Assembly (NCBI RefSeq): GCF_004124275.1
Contig: NZ_CP027218.1
Span: forward strand, 1,429,501-1,493,500
Length of the DNA stretch: 64,000 nucleotides
Direction of reading: 5' to 3'
Origin: Pseudomonas sp. DTU12.3
Lineage (GTDB): Bacteria > Pseudomonadota > Gammaproteobacteria > Pseudomonadales > Pseudomonadaceae
Part shown: piece by piece, positions 9,741-21,263 of the stretch
How the letters are laid out: each line of letters begins with the position of its first letter
Numbering within the stretch: position 1 is the first letter of the stretch
Program-made: the position numbers and the translations under genes
Notes under the pieces: generated by a model
The model's database searches: none
Told to the model about the DNA's origin: nothing
Seen by the model: only the letters and a program-made list of their open reading frames with translations

Positions 9741-9824
9741 TGGGTTCCCATCAGGCAGATCTGTAGGCTGCTAAGCAAATGCACGCTAAGCTGCCGGCAC
9801 ACTAACTGAGCGGCGGAGCCGAGC

Positions 9825-10760
9825 ATGTCCGAGTTGATTCTGCATCATTACCCGACCTCCCCATTTGCCGAGAAGGCCCGCCTGCTGCTGGGTTTCAAAG
9901 GCTTGTCCTGGCGCTCGGTGCACATCTCGCCAGTGATGCCCAAACCGGATCTGACTGCGCTGACCGGTGGCTACCGCAAAACGCCGGTGCTGCAGATCGG
10001 CGCTGATATCTATTGCGACACTTCTTTGATCGCGCGTCGTCTGGAACAAGAAAAAGCGCTGCCGGCGTTCTTCCCCGAAGGCCAGGAATTCACCACCGCC
10101 AGTTTTGCCACGTGGGCTGACTCGGTGGTGTTCCAGCATGCGGTGAGCCTGGTTTTCCAGCCGGAGTCGGTCGCCGTGCGTTTCGCCAAGCTGCCGCCGG
10201 AAGCGATCAAGGCTTTTATCGCCGACCGTGCCGGGCTGTTCTCGGGTGGCAGCGCCACACGTCTGTCCGCCGAACAGGCCAAGCACCAATGGCCGACGAT
10301 CATGGCGCGTCTGGAGCAGCAACTGCAGCGTGAGCAGGGCGACTTCCTGTTTGGCGAGCCGTCGATTGCCGACTTCGCGCTGGCGCATCCAATGTGGTTC
10401 CTCAAGGCCACGCACGTGACTGCACCGCTGGTGGACGAGTATCCGGCGGTTTCGGCGTGGTTGAGTCGAGTACTGGGCTTCGGTCATGGCGCGGCGAGTG
10501 CGATGACTTCGGAAGAGGCGTTGGAAGTGGCGCGTAACGCGACTCCGGCGGCATTGCCGGATGAGCAGTTCATAGACCCGAACGGTTTCAAGGCAGGTCA
10601 GCAAGTGGCAATCGCCGCGACGGATTACGGGGTTGATCCGGTGGTCGGTGAGTTGCTGTTTGCCGGTAGTGAAGAGTTGATCGTTCGTCGCGAGGACGAG
10701 CGTGGCGGCGTGGTGCATGTGCACTTCCCGCGCTTCGGTTTCCGCATCGAGGCTCGCTAA
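9825..10760 (+). CDS. Glutathione S-transferase family protein with C-terminal extension
   Basis: The 311-residue protein starts with a thioredoxin-fold GST N-terminal domain (residues 3-80, with YPTSPFAEKARLLLGFKG and the cis-proline TPVLQI), followed by a helical GST C-terminal domain (about 95-225). It is about 90 residues longer than standard GSTs because of an added C-terminal segment (about 230-311) that looks beta-rich and is not part of the GST fold. Substrate is unknown. It converges with the glutaredoxin gene across a REP pair. Confidence 0.88.
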   Translation: MSELILHHYPTSPFAEKARLLLGFKGLSWRSVHISPVMPKPDLTALTGGYRKTPVLQIGADIYCDTSLIARRLEQEKALPAFFPEGQEFTTASFATWADSVVFQHAVSLVFQPESVAVRFAKLPPEAIKAFIADRAGLFSGGSATRLSAEQAKHQWPTIMARLEQQLQREQGDFLFGEPSIADFALAHPMWFLKATHVTAPLVDEYPAVSAWLSRVLGFGHGAASAMTSEEALEVARNATPAALPDEQFIDPNGFKAGQQVAIAATDYGVDPVVGELLFAGSEELIVRREDERGGVVHVHFPRFGFRIEAR

Positions 10761-10764
10761 AAGC

Positions 10765-10839
10765 AAAAGATCGCAGCCTGCGGCAGCTCCTACACATGTC
10801 TCATGTAGGAGCTGCCGCAGGCTGCGATCTTTTGATCTT
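10765..10839. repeat. REP pair between convergent genes
   Basis: Two GCCGCAGGC-type arms face each other with a very short spacer. The element fills nearly all of the gap between the ends of the GST gene and the convergent glutaredoxin gene, so it may serve both transcripts as a 3' structure. Confidence 0.92.
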
Positions 10840-10843
10840 GCTG

Positions 10844-11194
10844 TTATTTCAGAGCGGCGAGAATCTCGTCCGGATCAAACCCGCGAATCAACGTGCCGTT
10901 GACGTCGATCAACGGAATCCCGCGCCCACCCAATGCCTCATACGCCTTGCGCGCTTGGGCATCCTTCTCGATATCGAATTCCTTGAATGGAATCCCCTTG
11001 CTGTCGAGAAAGCGCTTGGTCTGCTTGCAGTAGCCGCACCAGTCGGTGGCGTAGAGCACGACGTTGGCCTGCGCCCGCGTCTGCTCCGCAACCATCTGCG
11101 ACGGATTGAACACCCGCTCGATCTTGCCCCAGTTCTGATAGACCACAACCACCAGCAGAACCAGAGCAACCTTCTTCAGCACATTGCCGAGCAT
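10844..11194 (-). CDS. Membrane-anchored glutaredoxin-like protein
   Basis: The 116-residue protein has one N-terminal transmembrane segment (about residues 5-22) and a glutaredoxin domain (about 45-116) with the redox motif CGYC in YATDWCGYCKQTKRF, a cis-proline region GRGIPLIDVNG and a final helix. The dithiol motif suggests thiol-disulfide exchange. Topology is not certain, but the short positive N terminus favours a cytoplasmic start. Its ATG overlaps the ndpA stop by one base (TGATG), so translation is coupled to ndpA. Confidence 0.87.
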   Translation of the reverse strand: MLGNVLKKVALVLLVVVVYQNWGKIERVFNPSQMVAEQTRAQANVVLYATDWCGYCKQTKRFLDSKGIPFKEFDIEKDAQARKAYEALGGRGIPLIDVNGTLIRGFDPDEILAALK

Positions 11195-12198
11195 CAGTTG
11201 CGCCGCTTCAGCTGATCGGTCAGCGACGTCGGCAGGCCCTTGATCACCAACGTGCCAGCCTCTTCGTCGTACTCGATCTTCGAGCCGAGCAGGTGCGCTT
11301 CAAAGCTGATCGACAGGCCTTCGGCGCGGCCGGTGAAACGGCGGAATTGGTTCAGGGTGCGTTTGTCCGCCGGAATCTCTGGCGACAGGCCGTAGTCCTT
11401 GTTGCGGATATGGTCGTAGAAGGCTTTCGGGCGCTCTTCGTCGATCAGCTCGGAGAGTTCTTCCAGGCCCATCGGTTCGCCGAGTTTGGCCTGACTGCTG
11501 GCGTAATCGACCAGGGTCTTGGTCTTCTCGCGCGCGGACTCTTCCGGCAGGTCTTCGCTCTCGACGAAATCACTGAACGCCTTGAGCAGCGTGCGCGTCT
11601 CGCCCGGGCCGTCGACGCCTTCCTGGCAGCCGATGAAGTCGCGGAAGTACTCCGAAACCTTTTTGCCGTTTTTGCCCTTGATGAACGAGATGTACTGCTT
11701 GGACTGCTTGTTGTTCTGCCACTCGGAGACGTTGATCCGCGCCGCCAGGTGCAACTGGCCGAGGTCGAGGTGACGCGACGGGGTCACGTCGAGCTCGTCG
11801 GTCACCGCCACGCCTTCGCTGTGGTGCAGCAGGGCGATAGCGAGGTAATCGGTCATGCCTTGCTGATAGTGGGCGAACAGCACGTGGCCGCCGACCGACA
11901 GGTTCGACTCCTCCATCAGCTTTTGCAGGTGCTCGACCGCGACTTTACTGAACGCGGTGAAGTCCTTGCCGCCCTCCATGTATTCCTTCAGCCAGCCGCT
12001 GAACGGGAACGCACCGGATTCCGGATGAAACAGACCCCAGGCCTTGCCCTGTTTGGCGTTATAGCTCTCGTTGAGATCGGCGAGCATGTTCTCGATGGCC
12101 GCAGACTCAGCCAGTTCCGTGTCACGGGCGTGCAGAACAGCGGGCGTGCCGTCGGGTTTTTTGTCGATCAGGTGGACGATGCAATGACGGATCGGCAT
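11194..12198 (-). CDS. ndpA: Nucleoid-associated protein NdpA/YejK
   Basis: This 334-residue protein is full length for the YejK/NdpA family. It begins [17 protein letters not shown] and contains the family block SLISGxKF-like region replaced here by [20 protein letters not shown] (about residues 170-190). It is a nucleoid-bound protein of unclear mechanism. It sits next to the HU gene on the opposite strand, an arrangement also seen in other pseudomonads. Confidence 0.92.
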   Translation of the reverse strand: MPIRHCIVHLIDKKPDGTPAVLHARDTELAESAAIENMLADLNESYNAKQGKAWGLFHPESGAFPFSGWLKEYMEGGKDFTAFSKVAVEHLQKLMEESNLSVGGHVLFAHYQQGMTDYLAIALLHHSEGVAVTDELDVTPSRHLDLGQLHLAARINVSEWQNNKQSKQYISFIKGKNGKKVSEYFRDFIGCQEGVDGPGETRTLLKAFSDFVESEDLPEESAREKTKTLVDYASSQAKLGEPMGLEELSELIDEERPKAFYDHIRNKDYGLSPEIPADKRTLNQFRRFTGRAEGLSISFEAHLLGSKIEYDEEAGTLVIKGLPTSLTDQLKRRN

Positions 12199-12281
12199 GG
12201 GCTTCTCGGCTGGTGGAAGGGAGGAGGGCAGGCTCCCCCGAAAAAGCGCTAAGTGTACCGCAATCTCCAGCCGAGGCTCCC

Positions 12282-12368
12282 TGTAGGAGCTGCCGAAGGC
12301 TGCGATCTTTTGATCTTGTTTTTTTCAAAAGCCAGATCAAAAGATCGCAGCCTGCGGCAGCTCCTACA
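12282..12368. repeat. REP pair with mixed arm subtypes
   Basis: The left arm is of the GCCGAAGGC type and the right arm of the GCCGCAGGC type, in inverted orientation. It lies upstream of ndpA. Confidence 0.92.
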
Positions 12369-12718
12369 TAAACGGGAAACTGCGTTGGCGGCAGCGTAAA
12401 CGGGGGGGTGTAGGGCAAAACCGGGGCGTGTGAGCGGGCTTATGCAGTTTTTTACCGATTTAGAGCAATAAAGCTGACCAAATGGGTAGCTAGAGGCGGA
12501 TATTTCCTTGTCTCTGTGCTAGTTTTGCCCGGTCTTACGCGAAGTCACTGCGTTAAGCGTGCAATCAGCATTTGTCAGGTCGAACCAAACCCTGATTTCG
12601 GTATCTATAACCCGACTCGTCGTGGTTATCGCCGAGGGTGCCAGATCCAGAAGATCGGGCTCGATGGCTGACACTGCACTCTGCAATCCATATGAATTTG
12701 ATAGGGAAGGAACACTAC
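12369..12718. other. Upstream region of hupN
   Basis: This 350-bp stretch between the REP pair and the HU start contains no supported gene. It includes AT-richer promoter-like segments but I could not pick one -35/-10 pair over others. A long 5' leader for hupN is possible. Confidence 0.4.
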
Positions 12719-13000
12719 ATGGCTCTTACTAAAGACCAACTGATCGCCGACATCGCTGAAGCTATCGACGCGCCGAAAACCACCGCGCGTAACGCTCTGG
12801 ACCAACTGGGCCAAATCGTTGCCGATCAGCTGGAAAACGGCGGCGAAATCACCTTGCCAGGTATCGGCAAGCTGAAAGTGACCGAGCGTCCTGCCCGCAC
12901 TGGCCGTAACCCTTCGACTGGCGTTGCCATCGAAATCCCTGCGAAGAAAGTGATCAAGCTGGTTGTGGCCAAAGGCCTGACCGACGCTGTGAACAAGTAA
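12719..13000 (+). CDS. hupN: HU-family DNA-binding protein (HupN-like)
   Basis: The 93-residue protein is a standard HU/IHF-fold histone-like protein: MALTKDQLIADIAEAID, a helical body, and the DNA-binding arm RPARTGRNPSTGVAIEIPAKK with the intercalating proline. I chose the ATG at 12719 because GGAAGGA precedes it; a longer in-frame reading from 12638 adds residues that are not HU-like. Position next to ndpA and valS matches hupN of P. putida rather than hupA or hupB, so the paralogue name is an inference from synteny. Confidence 0.9.
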   Translation: MALTKDQLIADIAEAIDAPKTTARNALDQLGQIVADQLENGGEITLPGIGKLKVTERPARTGRNPSTGVAIEIPAKKVIKLVVAKGLTDAVNK

Positions 13001-13011
13001 GACGCAGCAAT

Positions 13012-13052
13012 AAAAAACCGTGCACCGGAGTGATCCGGGCACGGTTTTTTTG
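13012..13052 (+). terminator. Rho-independent terminator of hupN
   Basis: AAAAACCGTGC pairs with GCACGGTTTTT across a 14-nt loop that has an inner CCGG pairing, followed by a T-run. Confidence 0.92.
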
Positions 13053-13077
13053 TGCCTGCGATTTGAGGCGTTACCCC

Positions 13078-13166
13078 TGTAGGAGCTGCGGCACGCTGCG
13101 ATCTTTTGATTTTGTGTTTAAAAATCAATCAAGATCAAAAGATCGCAGCGTGCCGCAGCTCCTACA
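13078..13166. repeat. REP pair, GCG..CGC variant in both arms
   Basis: Both arms read GCTGCGGCACGCTGC, with the spacer rich in A/T. It lies between the hupN terminator and the 3' end of rlmF. Confidence 0.92.
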
Positions 13167-13181
13167 CGGGGCCGAGCAGGG

Positions 13182-14201
13182 TTAGCGCACCCAGCGCTCG
13201 CGGCGCCAGATCTGCTGTTCGGACTTGGTCTGGAAGGTCCAGGCGACGAAACGGCTCTGCTTCTGCCCCTGGGACATCTCCACCACCTGGCTTTCCAGCA
13301 CGCCGGCCTTTTTCAGTGCGGTTTCGATGGCTGGCAGGTTCGAGGCTTTCGACACCAGCGTGCTGAACCACAGCACTTTGTGCTGGAAGTTTGCGCTCTC
13401 GGCGATCAATTGCGTCACGAAACGCGCTTCACCGCCTTCACACCACAGCTCCGCCGACTGGCCGCCGAAGTTCAGCACTGGCAGTTTGCGTTTTGGGTCG
13501 GCACGGCCCAGCGCGCGCCATTTGCGCTCGCTGCCCTTGGTCGCTTCGTCCATCGAGGCGTGGAACGGCGGGTTGCACATGGTCAGGTCAAAGCGCTCGC
13601 CCGGCTCCAGCAAGCCGATCAGGATGTGCTTGCGGTTTTCCTGCTGGCGCAGCTGGATAACCTTGTTCAGATCGTTGGACTGGACGATGGCGCGGGCGGC
13701 GGCTACGGCCGTCGGGTCGATTTCCGAGCCGAGGAAGTGCCAGCGGTATTCGCTGTTGCCGATCAGCGGATACACGCAGTTGGCGCCCATGCCGATATCG
13801 AGCACGTTGACGATCGCGCCGCGCGGCACTTTGCCGTCGTTCATGCTCGCGAGCAGGTCAGCGAGGAAATGCACGTAATCGGCACGGCCCGGAACAGGCG
13901 GGCAGAGGTAGTCTGCCGGGATGTCCCAGTGCTGGATGCCATAAAACGACTTGAGCAGCGCCCGGTTGAACACGCGCACCGCGTCGGGGCTGGCGAAGTC
14001 GATGCTTTCCTTGCCGTACGGGTTGATGATCACGAACTTCGCCAGTTCCGGCGTGGTCTTGATCAGCGCCGGGAAGTCGTAACGACCCTGATGGCGATTG
14101 CGCGGGTGCAGGCTGGCCTTTTCACGCGGTTCGACGGTCTTGGCCGGGGTCGCGGAGTCGGGCTTCTTGCGCGCAGGTTTGGGTGTGCGGGGGGCGTTCA
14201 T
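13182..14201 (-). CDS. rlmF: 23S rRNA (adenine1618-N6)-methyltransferase
   Basis: This 339-residue SAM-dependent methyltransferase modifies A1618 of 23S rRNA. It shows the SAM-binding motif [11 protein letters not shown] (residues 135-145) and the N6-adenine catalytic motif NPPF (210-213). The basic N-terminal tail ([10 protein letters not shown]) is typical of Pseudomonas RlmF. I chose the ATG at 14201 ([13 protein letters not shown]); an upstream in-frame start at 14249 would add 16 poorly conserved residues. Confidence 0.93.
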   Translation of the reverse strand: MNAPRTPKPARKKPDSATPAKTVEPREKASLHPRNRHQGRYDFPALIKTTPELAKFVIINPYGKESIDFASPDAVRVFNRALLKSFYGIQHWDIPADYLCPPVPGRADYVHFLADLLASMNDGKVPRGAIVNVLDIGMGANCVYPLIGNSEYRWHFLGSEIDPTAVAAARAIVQSNDLNKVIQLRQQENRKHILIGLLEPGERFDLTMCNPPFHASMDEATKGSERKWRALGRADPKRKLPVLNFGGQSAELWCEGGEARFVTQLIAESANFQHKVLWFSTLVSKASNLPAIETALKKAGVLESQVVEMSQGQKQSRFVAWTFQTKSEQQIWRRERWVR

Positions 14202-14274
14202 GGGCGTGGTCGATTCGGGTATGGCTGAAAGTGGCGGGTATTGTCCCACATTGACGAGCTATGCGCCGAACCCA

Positions 14275-14357
14275 TGTAGGAGCTGCCGCAGGCTGCGATC
14301 TTTTGATCTGGCATTTAAAAAAACATCAAAAGATCGCAGCCTTCGGCAGCTCCTACA
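14275..14357. repeat. REP pair with mixed arm subtypes
   Basis: The left arm is GCCGCAGGC type and the right arm GCCGAAGGC type. It lies between the rlmF start and the valS terminator. Confidence 0.92.
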
Positions 14358-14380
14358 GGGGGGAGTGTGTGGCGGGAATG

Positions 14381-14411
14381 AAAAAGGGAGGCCACTTGGG
14401 CCTCCCTTTTT
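14381..14411 (-). terminator. Terminator of valS
   Basis: AAAAAGGGAGGCC and GGCCTCCCTTTTT form a perfect 13-bp stem with a 5-nt loop, with T-runs on both strands. It lies 16 bp beyond the valS stop codon. Confidence 0.93.
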
Positions 14412-14426
14412 CAGTGCGATTTGCCG

Positions 14427-17273
14427 TTACAGGCTGGCAATCCGCGCGTGCTGCTCGGCCAGTTTGCCCAAGGCCTGTTCCGCCTCGGCCAGTTTGGCGC
14501 GTTCTTTGTCGATGACTTCGGCCGGAGCCTTGTCAACGAAACCGGCGTTGGACAGCTTGCCGCCGACACGCTGGACTTCGCCCTGCAGACGCAGGATTTC
14601 CTTGTCCAGGCGCGCCAGCTCGGCGTCCTTGTCGATCAGACCGGCCATCGGCACCAGCACTTCCATCTCGCCAACCAGAGCGGTAGCGGACAACGGTGCT
14701 TCTTCACCAGCCTTCAGAACAGTGATCGATTCCAGACGCGCCAGTTTCTTCAGCAGCGCTTCGTTCTCGGTCAGACGGCGCTGGTCTTCAGCGCTGACGT
14801 TCTTCAGGTAGATCGGCAGTGGCTTGCCCGGGCCGATGTTCATTTCGCCACGGATGTTACGCGTGCCGAGCATCAGTTCCTTCAGCCATTCGATGTCGTT
14901 CTCGGCGGCCGGATCGATGCGCTCTTCATTGGCCACTGGCCAAGGCTGCAGCATGATCGTCTTGCCCTGAATGCCGGCCAGCGGCGCGATGCGCTGCCAG
15001 ATTTCTTCAGTGATGAACGGCATGAACGGATGCGCCAGACGCAATGCCACTTCCAGTACGCGAACCAGCGTACGGCGGGTGCCGCGCTGACGTTCAACCG
15101 GCGCGTTCTCGTCCCACAGCACTGGCTTGGACAGTTCCAGGTACCAGTCGCAGTATTGGTTCCAGATGAACTCGTACAGCGCTTGCGCGGCGAGGTCGAA
15201 ACGGAACTGGTCGAGTTGACGGGTCACTTCGGCTTCGGTGCGTTGCAGCTGCGAGATGATCCAGCGATCCGCCAGCGACAGCTCGTAGGCTTCGCCGTTC
15301 TGACCGCAGTCTTCGCCCTTGTCCAGGACGTAGCGTGCGGCGTTCCAGATCTTGTTGCAGAAGTTGCGATAGCCTTCAACGCGGCCCATGTCGAACTTGA
15401 TGTCGCGACCGGTCGAGGCCAGCGAGCAGAAGGTGAAGCGCAGGGCGTCGGTGCCGTAGCTGGCGATGCCGTCGGCGAACTCGTCGCGGGTCTGCTTCTC
15501 GATCTTCTTCGCCAGTTTCGGCTGCATCAGGCCGGAAGTGCGTTTCTGCACCAGGTCTTCCAGCTCGATACCGTCGATGATGTCCAGCGGGTCGAGCACG
15601 TTGCCCTTGGACTTGGACATCTTCTGGCCCTGGCCATCACGCACCAGACCGTGCACATAAACGGTCTTGAACGGAACCTGCGGCGTGCCGTCCTCGTTCT
15701 TCATCAAGTGCATGGTCATCATGATCATCCGGGCAACCCAGAAGAAAATGATGTCGAAACCCGTCACCAGCACGTCGGTGGAGTGGAATTTCTTCAGGAA
15801 CTCGGTCTGCTCAGGCCAGCCCAGGGTGGAGAACGTCCACAGACCCGAACTGAACCAGGTGTCGAGAACGTCGTTGTCCTGTTGCAGCGCCACGTCCGGA
15901 CCGAGGTTGTGCTTGGCACGCACTTCGGCTTCGTCGCGACCGACGTAGACTTTGCCCGACTCGTCGTACCAGGCCGGAATCCGGTGGCCCCACCACAGCT
16001 GACGGCTGATGCACCAGTCCTGGATGTCGCGCATCCACGAGAAGTACATGTTTTCGTACTGCTTCGGCACGAACTGGATGCGACCGTCTTCAACGGCAGC
16101 AATCGCAGGCTCGGCCAATGGTTTGGTCGACACGTACCACTGGTCGGTCAGCCACGGCTCGATGATGGTGCCGGAGCGATCGCCCTTCGGCACTTTCAGG
16201 GCGTGGTCGTTGACGCTGACCAGCAGGCCGGCGGCGTCGAACGCGGCAACGATCTGCTTGCGCGCTTCAAAACGCTCAAGACCGGCGTATTCAGCCGGGA
16301 TCTTGCCGTCGATGCTGTCGTTCAGCGTACCGTCGAGGTTGAACACCTGCGCTGCCGGCAGCACGTTGGCATTCTTGTCGAAGATGTTCAGCAGCGGCAG
16401 GTTGTGGCGCTTGCCGACTTCGTAGTCGTTGAAATCGTGGGCCGGGGTGATTTTCACGCAGCCGGTGCCGAATTCAGGATCGCAATAATCGTCGGCAATG
16501 ATCGGAATGCGGCGGCCAACCAGCGGCAGCTCGACAAATTTGCCGATCAGGGATTTGTAGCGCTCATCGTTCGGGTTCACCGCGACGGCGGAATCGCCGA
16601 GCATGGTTTCCGGACGGGTGGTCGCGACGATCAGGAAGTCGTTGCCTTCAGCGGTTTTCGCGCCGTCGGCCAGCGGGTACTTCAGGTTCCACAGGAAACC
16701 CTTGTCGTCGTGGTTTTCCACTTCGAGGTCGGAAATTGCCGTGTGCAGTTTGGTGTCCCAGTTGACCAGACGCTTGCCGCGATAGATCAGACCGTCTTCG
16801 TGCAGGCGCACGAACGCTTCTTTAACGGCTTCCGAGAGGCCGTCGTCCATGGTGAAGCGCTCGCGGCTCCAGTCGACGGACGAGCCGAGGCGGCGGATCT
16901 GACGGCTGATGTTGCCGCCGGACTGATCCTTCCATTCCCAGACTTTCTCGAGGAATTTTTCACGGCCCAGATCGTGGCGATTCTGGCCCTGGGCTTCGAG
17001 TTGACGCTCCACCAGCATCTGCGTGGCGATACCGGCGTGGTCGGTGCCCGGCTGCCACAGGGTGTTGCGACCCTGCATGCGGCGGAAGCGGATCAGGGCG
17101 TCCATGATCGCGTTGTTGAAGCCGTGACCCATGTGCAGGCTGCCGGTGACGTTCGGCGGCGGGATCATGATGGTGTAGGAGTCGCCCGCGCCTTGCGGGG
17201 CGAAGTAGTTCTCGGACTCCCAGGTGTTGTACCAGGAAGTTTCAATGGCGTGCGGCTGGTAGGTCTTATCCAT
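14427..17273 (-). CDS. valS: Valyl-tRNA synthetase
   Basis: The 948-residue class I synthetase charges tRNA-Val. The HIGH-type motif is HMGH at residues 47-50 and KMSKS is near residue 551. The inserted editing (CP1) domain lies about 200-410, with [10 protein letters not shown] at its start. A tRNA anticodon-binding domain and a C-terminal coiled coil (about 880-948, rich in Lys/Glu/Leu) complete the family layout. It ends just before a strong terminator. The next gene downstream of its start, 17465-17848, is on the same strand. Confidence 0.97.
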   Translation of the reverse strand: MDKTYQPHAIETSWYNTWESENYFAPQGAGDSYTIMIPPPNVTGSLHMGHGFNNAIMDALIRFRRMQGRNTLWQPGTDHAGIATQMLVERQLEAQGQNRHDLGREKFLEKVWEWKDQSGGNISRQIRRLGSSVDWSRERFTMDDGLSEAVKEAFVRLHEDGLIYRGKRLVNWDTKLHTAISDLEVENHDDKGFLWNLKYPLADGAKTAEGNDFLIVATTRPETMLGDSAVAVNPNDERYKSLIGKFVELPLVGRRIPIIADDYCDPEFGTGCVKITPAHDFNDYEVGKRHNLPLLNIFDKNANVLPAAQVFNLDGTLNDSIDGKIPAEYAGLERFEARKQIVAAFDAAGLLVSVNDHALKVPKGDRSGTIIEPWLTDQWYVSTKPLAEPAIAAVEDGRIQFVPKQYENMYFSWMRDIQDWCISRQLWWGHRIPAWYDESGKVYVGRDEAEVRAKHNLGPDVALQQDNDVLDTWFSSGLWTFSTLGWPEQTEFLKKFHSTDVLVTGFDIIFFWVARMIMMTMHLMKNEDGTPQVPFKTVYVHGLVRDGQGQKMSKSKGNVLDPLDIIDGIELEDLVQKRTSGLMQPKLAKKIEKQTRDEFADGIASYGTDALRFTFCSLASTGRDIKFDMGRVEGYRNFCNKIWNAARYVLDKGEDCGQNGEAYELSLADRWIISQLQRTEAEVTRQLDQFRFDLAAQALYEFIWNQYCDWYLELSKPVLWDENAPVERQRGTRRTLVRVLEVALRLAHPFMPFITEEIWQRIAPLAGIQGKTIMLQPWPVANEERIDPAAENDIEWLKELMLGTRNIRGEMNIGPGKPLPIYLKNVSAEDQRRLTENEALLKKLARLESITVLKAGEEAPLSATALVGEMEVLVPMAGLIDKDAELARLDKEILRLQGEVQRVGGKLSNAGFVDKAPAEVIDKERAKLAEAEQALGKLAEQHARIASL

Positions 17274-17373
17274 GCGCGGCGGGACCCTATTGGCATTAAT
17301 TCAGGAAAAGCCGACGAGTATAGCGGGGCATGGGGCCGAGGGCGAGCGGGGCGGCCCCGGTTGAGGCCGTAAA

Positions 17374-17457
17374 TGTAGGAGCTGCCGAAGGCTGCGATCT
17401 TTTGATCTTGTTTTTAAAATCAAAATCAAAAGATCGCAGCCTTCGGCAGCTCCTACA
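17374..17457. repeat. REP pair, GCCGAAGGC type
   Basis: Both arms are of the GCCGAAGGC subtype, separated by a T/A-rich spacer. It sits between valS and the hypothetical gene at 17465-17848, only 8 bp after that gene's stop. Confidence 0.93.
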
Positions 17458-17464
17458 GGAGCGT

Positions 17465-17848
17465 TTACTCGTATTGGCTGAGGAGGCGTTCCATGCGCGC
17501 GTCGAGGCGGCGTTTGATCTCGGTTTCGATGTGCGGGGCGAAGTCGTCGATCACGTCTTGCATGATCAATTGCGCGGCGGCGCGCAGTTCGCTGTCGAGG
17601 TGAAGCAAGGCGTCCGGGCCTTTAGCCACGGGCGCGGCAGCTATTGGCGCTGGCGCAGGTGATGGTTCGACGGCCGGCGGCTCGCTGCCGACAGGATCGA
17701 ACAACATCGGAATCTGTTCCTGTTCACCTTCATCGACCGTGTCGGTCAACAGCGGTGGTTGCAGGTTGTCGTCGCCGAGCAACTGGCGGATCGATTCGAG
17801 ATCGTCCAGCAGGTGTGTCGGCTTTTGCTGCGGTTTCGGAGTGTCCAT
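17465..17848 (-). CDS. Conserved hypothetical protein in the holC-valS interval
   Basis: This 127-residue acidic protein has a disordered, Pro/Ala-rich middle (about residues 55-75) and a C-terminal helix-rich segment (about 78-127; LLHLDSELRAAAQLIMQDVIDDFAPHIETEIKRRL). I do not recognise a domain. Pseudomonads carry a similar small gene at this position. It starts 8 bp after the holC stop, so it is co-transcribed with holC and pepA, but nothing in the sequence shows a function. Confidence 0.75.
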   Translation of the reverse strand: MDTPKPQQKPTHLLDDLESIRQLLGDDNLQPPLLTDTVDEGEQEQIPMLFDPVGSEPPAVEPSPAPAPIAAAPVAKGPDALLHLDSELRAAAQLIMQDVIDDFAPHIETEIKRRLDARMERLLSQYE

Positions 17849-17856
17849 TGGAATGC

Positions 17857-18285
17857 TCAGAGTCGCTGTAAACGGTGATCTTGCAGAGGATAGCCCTGTT
17901 CGCGGTAGAAGCGAAAACTGTCCCGCGCAGCGGCTCGAATCGTCGGGTCTTCGACCACCACTTCCGCCACGCGGGCGAATTTGTGAGCGAAGGCCGGGAC
18001 TTTCAAATCGAGGTTGACCAGCAAATCCTGGTGTTGGCCGCAGTCATCGCCCACGCCCAGTACAATCAAACCATCAGGTTCGCTGTCAGCCGGACCATGC
18101 GGTACGAAGGTTTCACCCTTGAACGCCCACAGGCGCGCATCGAGATCGTCACGCTGGGCCGCGTCGCTGCAATGCAGGTAGATACGGTGCCCCATGCGCC
18201 AGGCTTTCTCGGTGAGCTTGCAGGCAAAATCCAGGCGAGCCGAAGGATCGGCGCTGGGCAGGATATAGAAGTCGACTTTGGTCAT
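17857..18285 (-). CDS. holC: DNA polymerase III chi subunit
   Basis: The 142-residue protein matches HolC: start MTKVDFYILPSADPSARLDFACKLTEKAW and the central LWAFKGETFVPHG. In the family chi links the clamp loader (through psi) to single-stranded-DNA-binding protein. It follows pepA after a 60-bp gap with a hairpin, as in other gamma-proteobacteria where pepA, holC and valS are neighbours. Confidence 0.93.
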   Translation of the reverse strand: MTKVDFYILPSADPSARLDFACKLTEKAWRMGHRIYLHCSDAAQRDDLDARLWAFKGETFVPHGPADSEPDGLIVLGVGDDCGQHQDLLVNLDLKVPAFAHKFARVAEVVVEDPTIRAAARDSFRFYREQGYPLQDHRLQRL

Positions 18286-18304
18286 TGCGGTTCCTGAGTT
18301 GCCA

Positions 18305-18330
18305 GCGGCGCCACCGGAGAGTGGCGCCGC
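18305..18330 (-). other. Hairpin between pepA and holC
   Basis: GCGGCGCCAC, a 6-nt loop and GTGGCGCCGC form a perfect 10-bp stem just beyond the pepA stop and 20 bp before the holC start. There is no T-run, so it looks like an mRNA-stabilising or attenuating stem, not a full terminator. Confidence 0.7.
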
Positions 18331-18345
18331 CGCAAGTCATCGGTT

Positions 18346-20052
<1,707 letters not shown>

Positions 20053-20144
20053 GCCGCATCTTTTTCCGACGGCTCTGCGTTGCGGGCCGGTCGATGTGTT
20101 TGCTTGTTTGGCCGCCTTAGCCTGACAACCCTGGAGTGTCTGGT

Positions 20145-21263
20145 TTGATCGTCTTCCGTTATCTGTCCCGCGAAGTCCTGCTGACCCTCAGCGCAGTGAG
20201 TGCTGTGCTGCTGGTCATCATCATGAGCGGTCGCTTCATCAAATACCTTGCTCAGGCCGCTGCCGGCCAGCTCGATCCGGGCTCGCTGTTCCTGATCATG
20301 GGCTATCGCCTGCCGGGTTTCCTGCAACTGATTCTGCCGCTGGGCCTGTTCCTCGGGATCCTGCTGGCATACGGTCGCCTGTACCTGGAAAGCGAAATGA
20401 CCGTGCTTTCGGCGACCGGCATGAGCCAGCAGAAGCTGTTTCGCATGACGCTGTTTCCGGCAACGCTGGTGGCACTGGTGGTGGCGTGGCTGAGCCTCGG
20501 CCTGGCCCCGCAAGGCGCCAATCAGTTTCAGTTGCTGCTGAACAAGCAGGATGCCCTGACCGAATTCGACACCCTCGAGCCGGGCCGCTTCCAGGCACTG
20601 CGTGACGGCACCCGGGTGACGTACACCGAAACCCTGAGTGACGATCGCGTCAATCTGGGCAGTGTATTCATCTCGCAGAAAAACCTCGGCGCCAATCAGA
20701 AGGACCGCGGGATTTCCGTACTGGTGGCCGAGAAGGGGCGTCAGGAAGTGCGTCCCGACGGCAATCGCTACCTGATTCTCGATAACGGCTATCGCTATGA
20801 CGGCAGCCCGGGGCAGGCCGATTACCGCGCCATTCACTACGAAACCTATGGCGTGCTGCTGCCCAAGCCGGATGTCAGCGAAGAAGTCACCGACCGTGAC
20901 GCCATGCCGACGTCAGCGCTGCTGAGCAGCGACGACATCCGCTCCAGAACCGAACTGCAATGGCGTCTGTCCCTGCCGCTGCTGGTGTTTATCGTGACCC
21001 TGATGGCGGTGCCGCTGTCGCGCGTGAACCCGCGTCAAGGGCGTTTCCTCAAGCTGCTGCCGGCGATTCTTCTTTATATGGCTTACCTGACCATCCTGAT
21101 TGCCGCCCGCGGCGCCCTTGAAAAAGGCAAGATCCCGCCGGCCCTCGGCTTGTGGTGGGTGCATGCGATCTTCCTGATCATCGGCATCGGCCTGCTTTAT
21201 TGGGAACCTCTGCGCCTGAAAATGGCCAGTCGTCGCGCGGCGCTGGAGGTGGCTCGTGGTTAA
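20145..21263 (+). CDS. lptF: LPS export ABC transporter permease LptF
   Basis: The ~372-residue inner-membrane protein has the YjgP/YjgQ layout: three N-terminal transmembrane segments, a large periplasmic beta-jellyroll domain (about residues 105-270), and three C-terminal segments. With LptG and LptB it extracts lipopolysaccharide from the inner membrane. The start is a TTG at 20145 with TGGAG nine bases upstream (protein MIVFRYLSREV); a GTG at 20136 is an alternative. It overlaps lptG by 8 bp. Confidence 0.94.
   Translation: MIVFRYLSREVLLTLSAVSAVLLVIIMSGRFIKYLAQAAAGQLDPGSLFLIMGYRLPGFLQLILPLGLFLGILLAYGRLYLESEMTVLSATGMSQQKLFRMTLFPATLVALVVAWLSLGLAPQGANQFQLLLNKQDALTEFDTLEPGRFQALRDGTRVTYTETLSDDRVNLGSVFISQKNLGANQKDRGISVLVAEKGRQEVRPDGNRYLILDNGYRYDGSPGQADYRAIHYETYGVLLPKPDVSEEVTDRDAMPTSALLSSDDIRSRTELQWRLSLPLLVFIVTLMAVPLSRVNPRQGRFLKLLPAILLYMAYLTILIAARGALEKGKIPPALGLWWVHAIFLIIGIGLLYWEPLRLKMASRRAALEVARG

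Noticed and set aside
12638..12718. Longer HU protein starting at 12638
   Set aside because: The 27 extra residues are not HU-like and a strong ribosome-binding site lies immediately before 12719.
14421..17372. 983-codon plus-strand frame opposite valS
   Set aside because: valS shows all family motifs on the other strand; the antisense frame mirrors its codon bias and has no recognisable domain.
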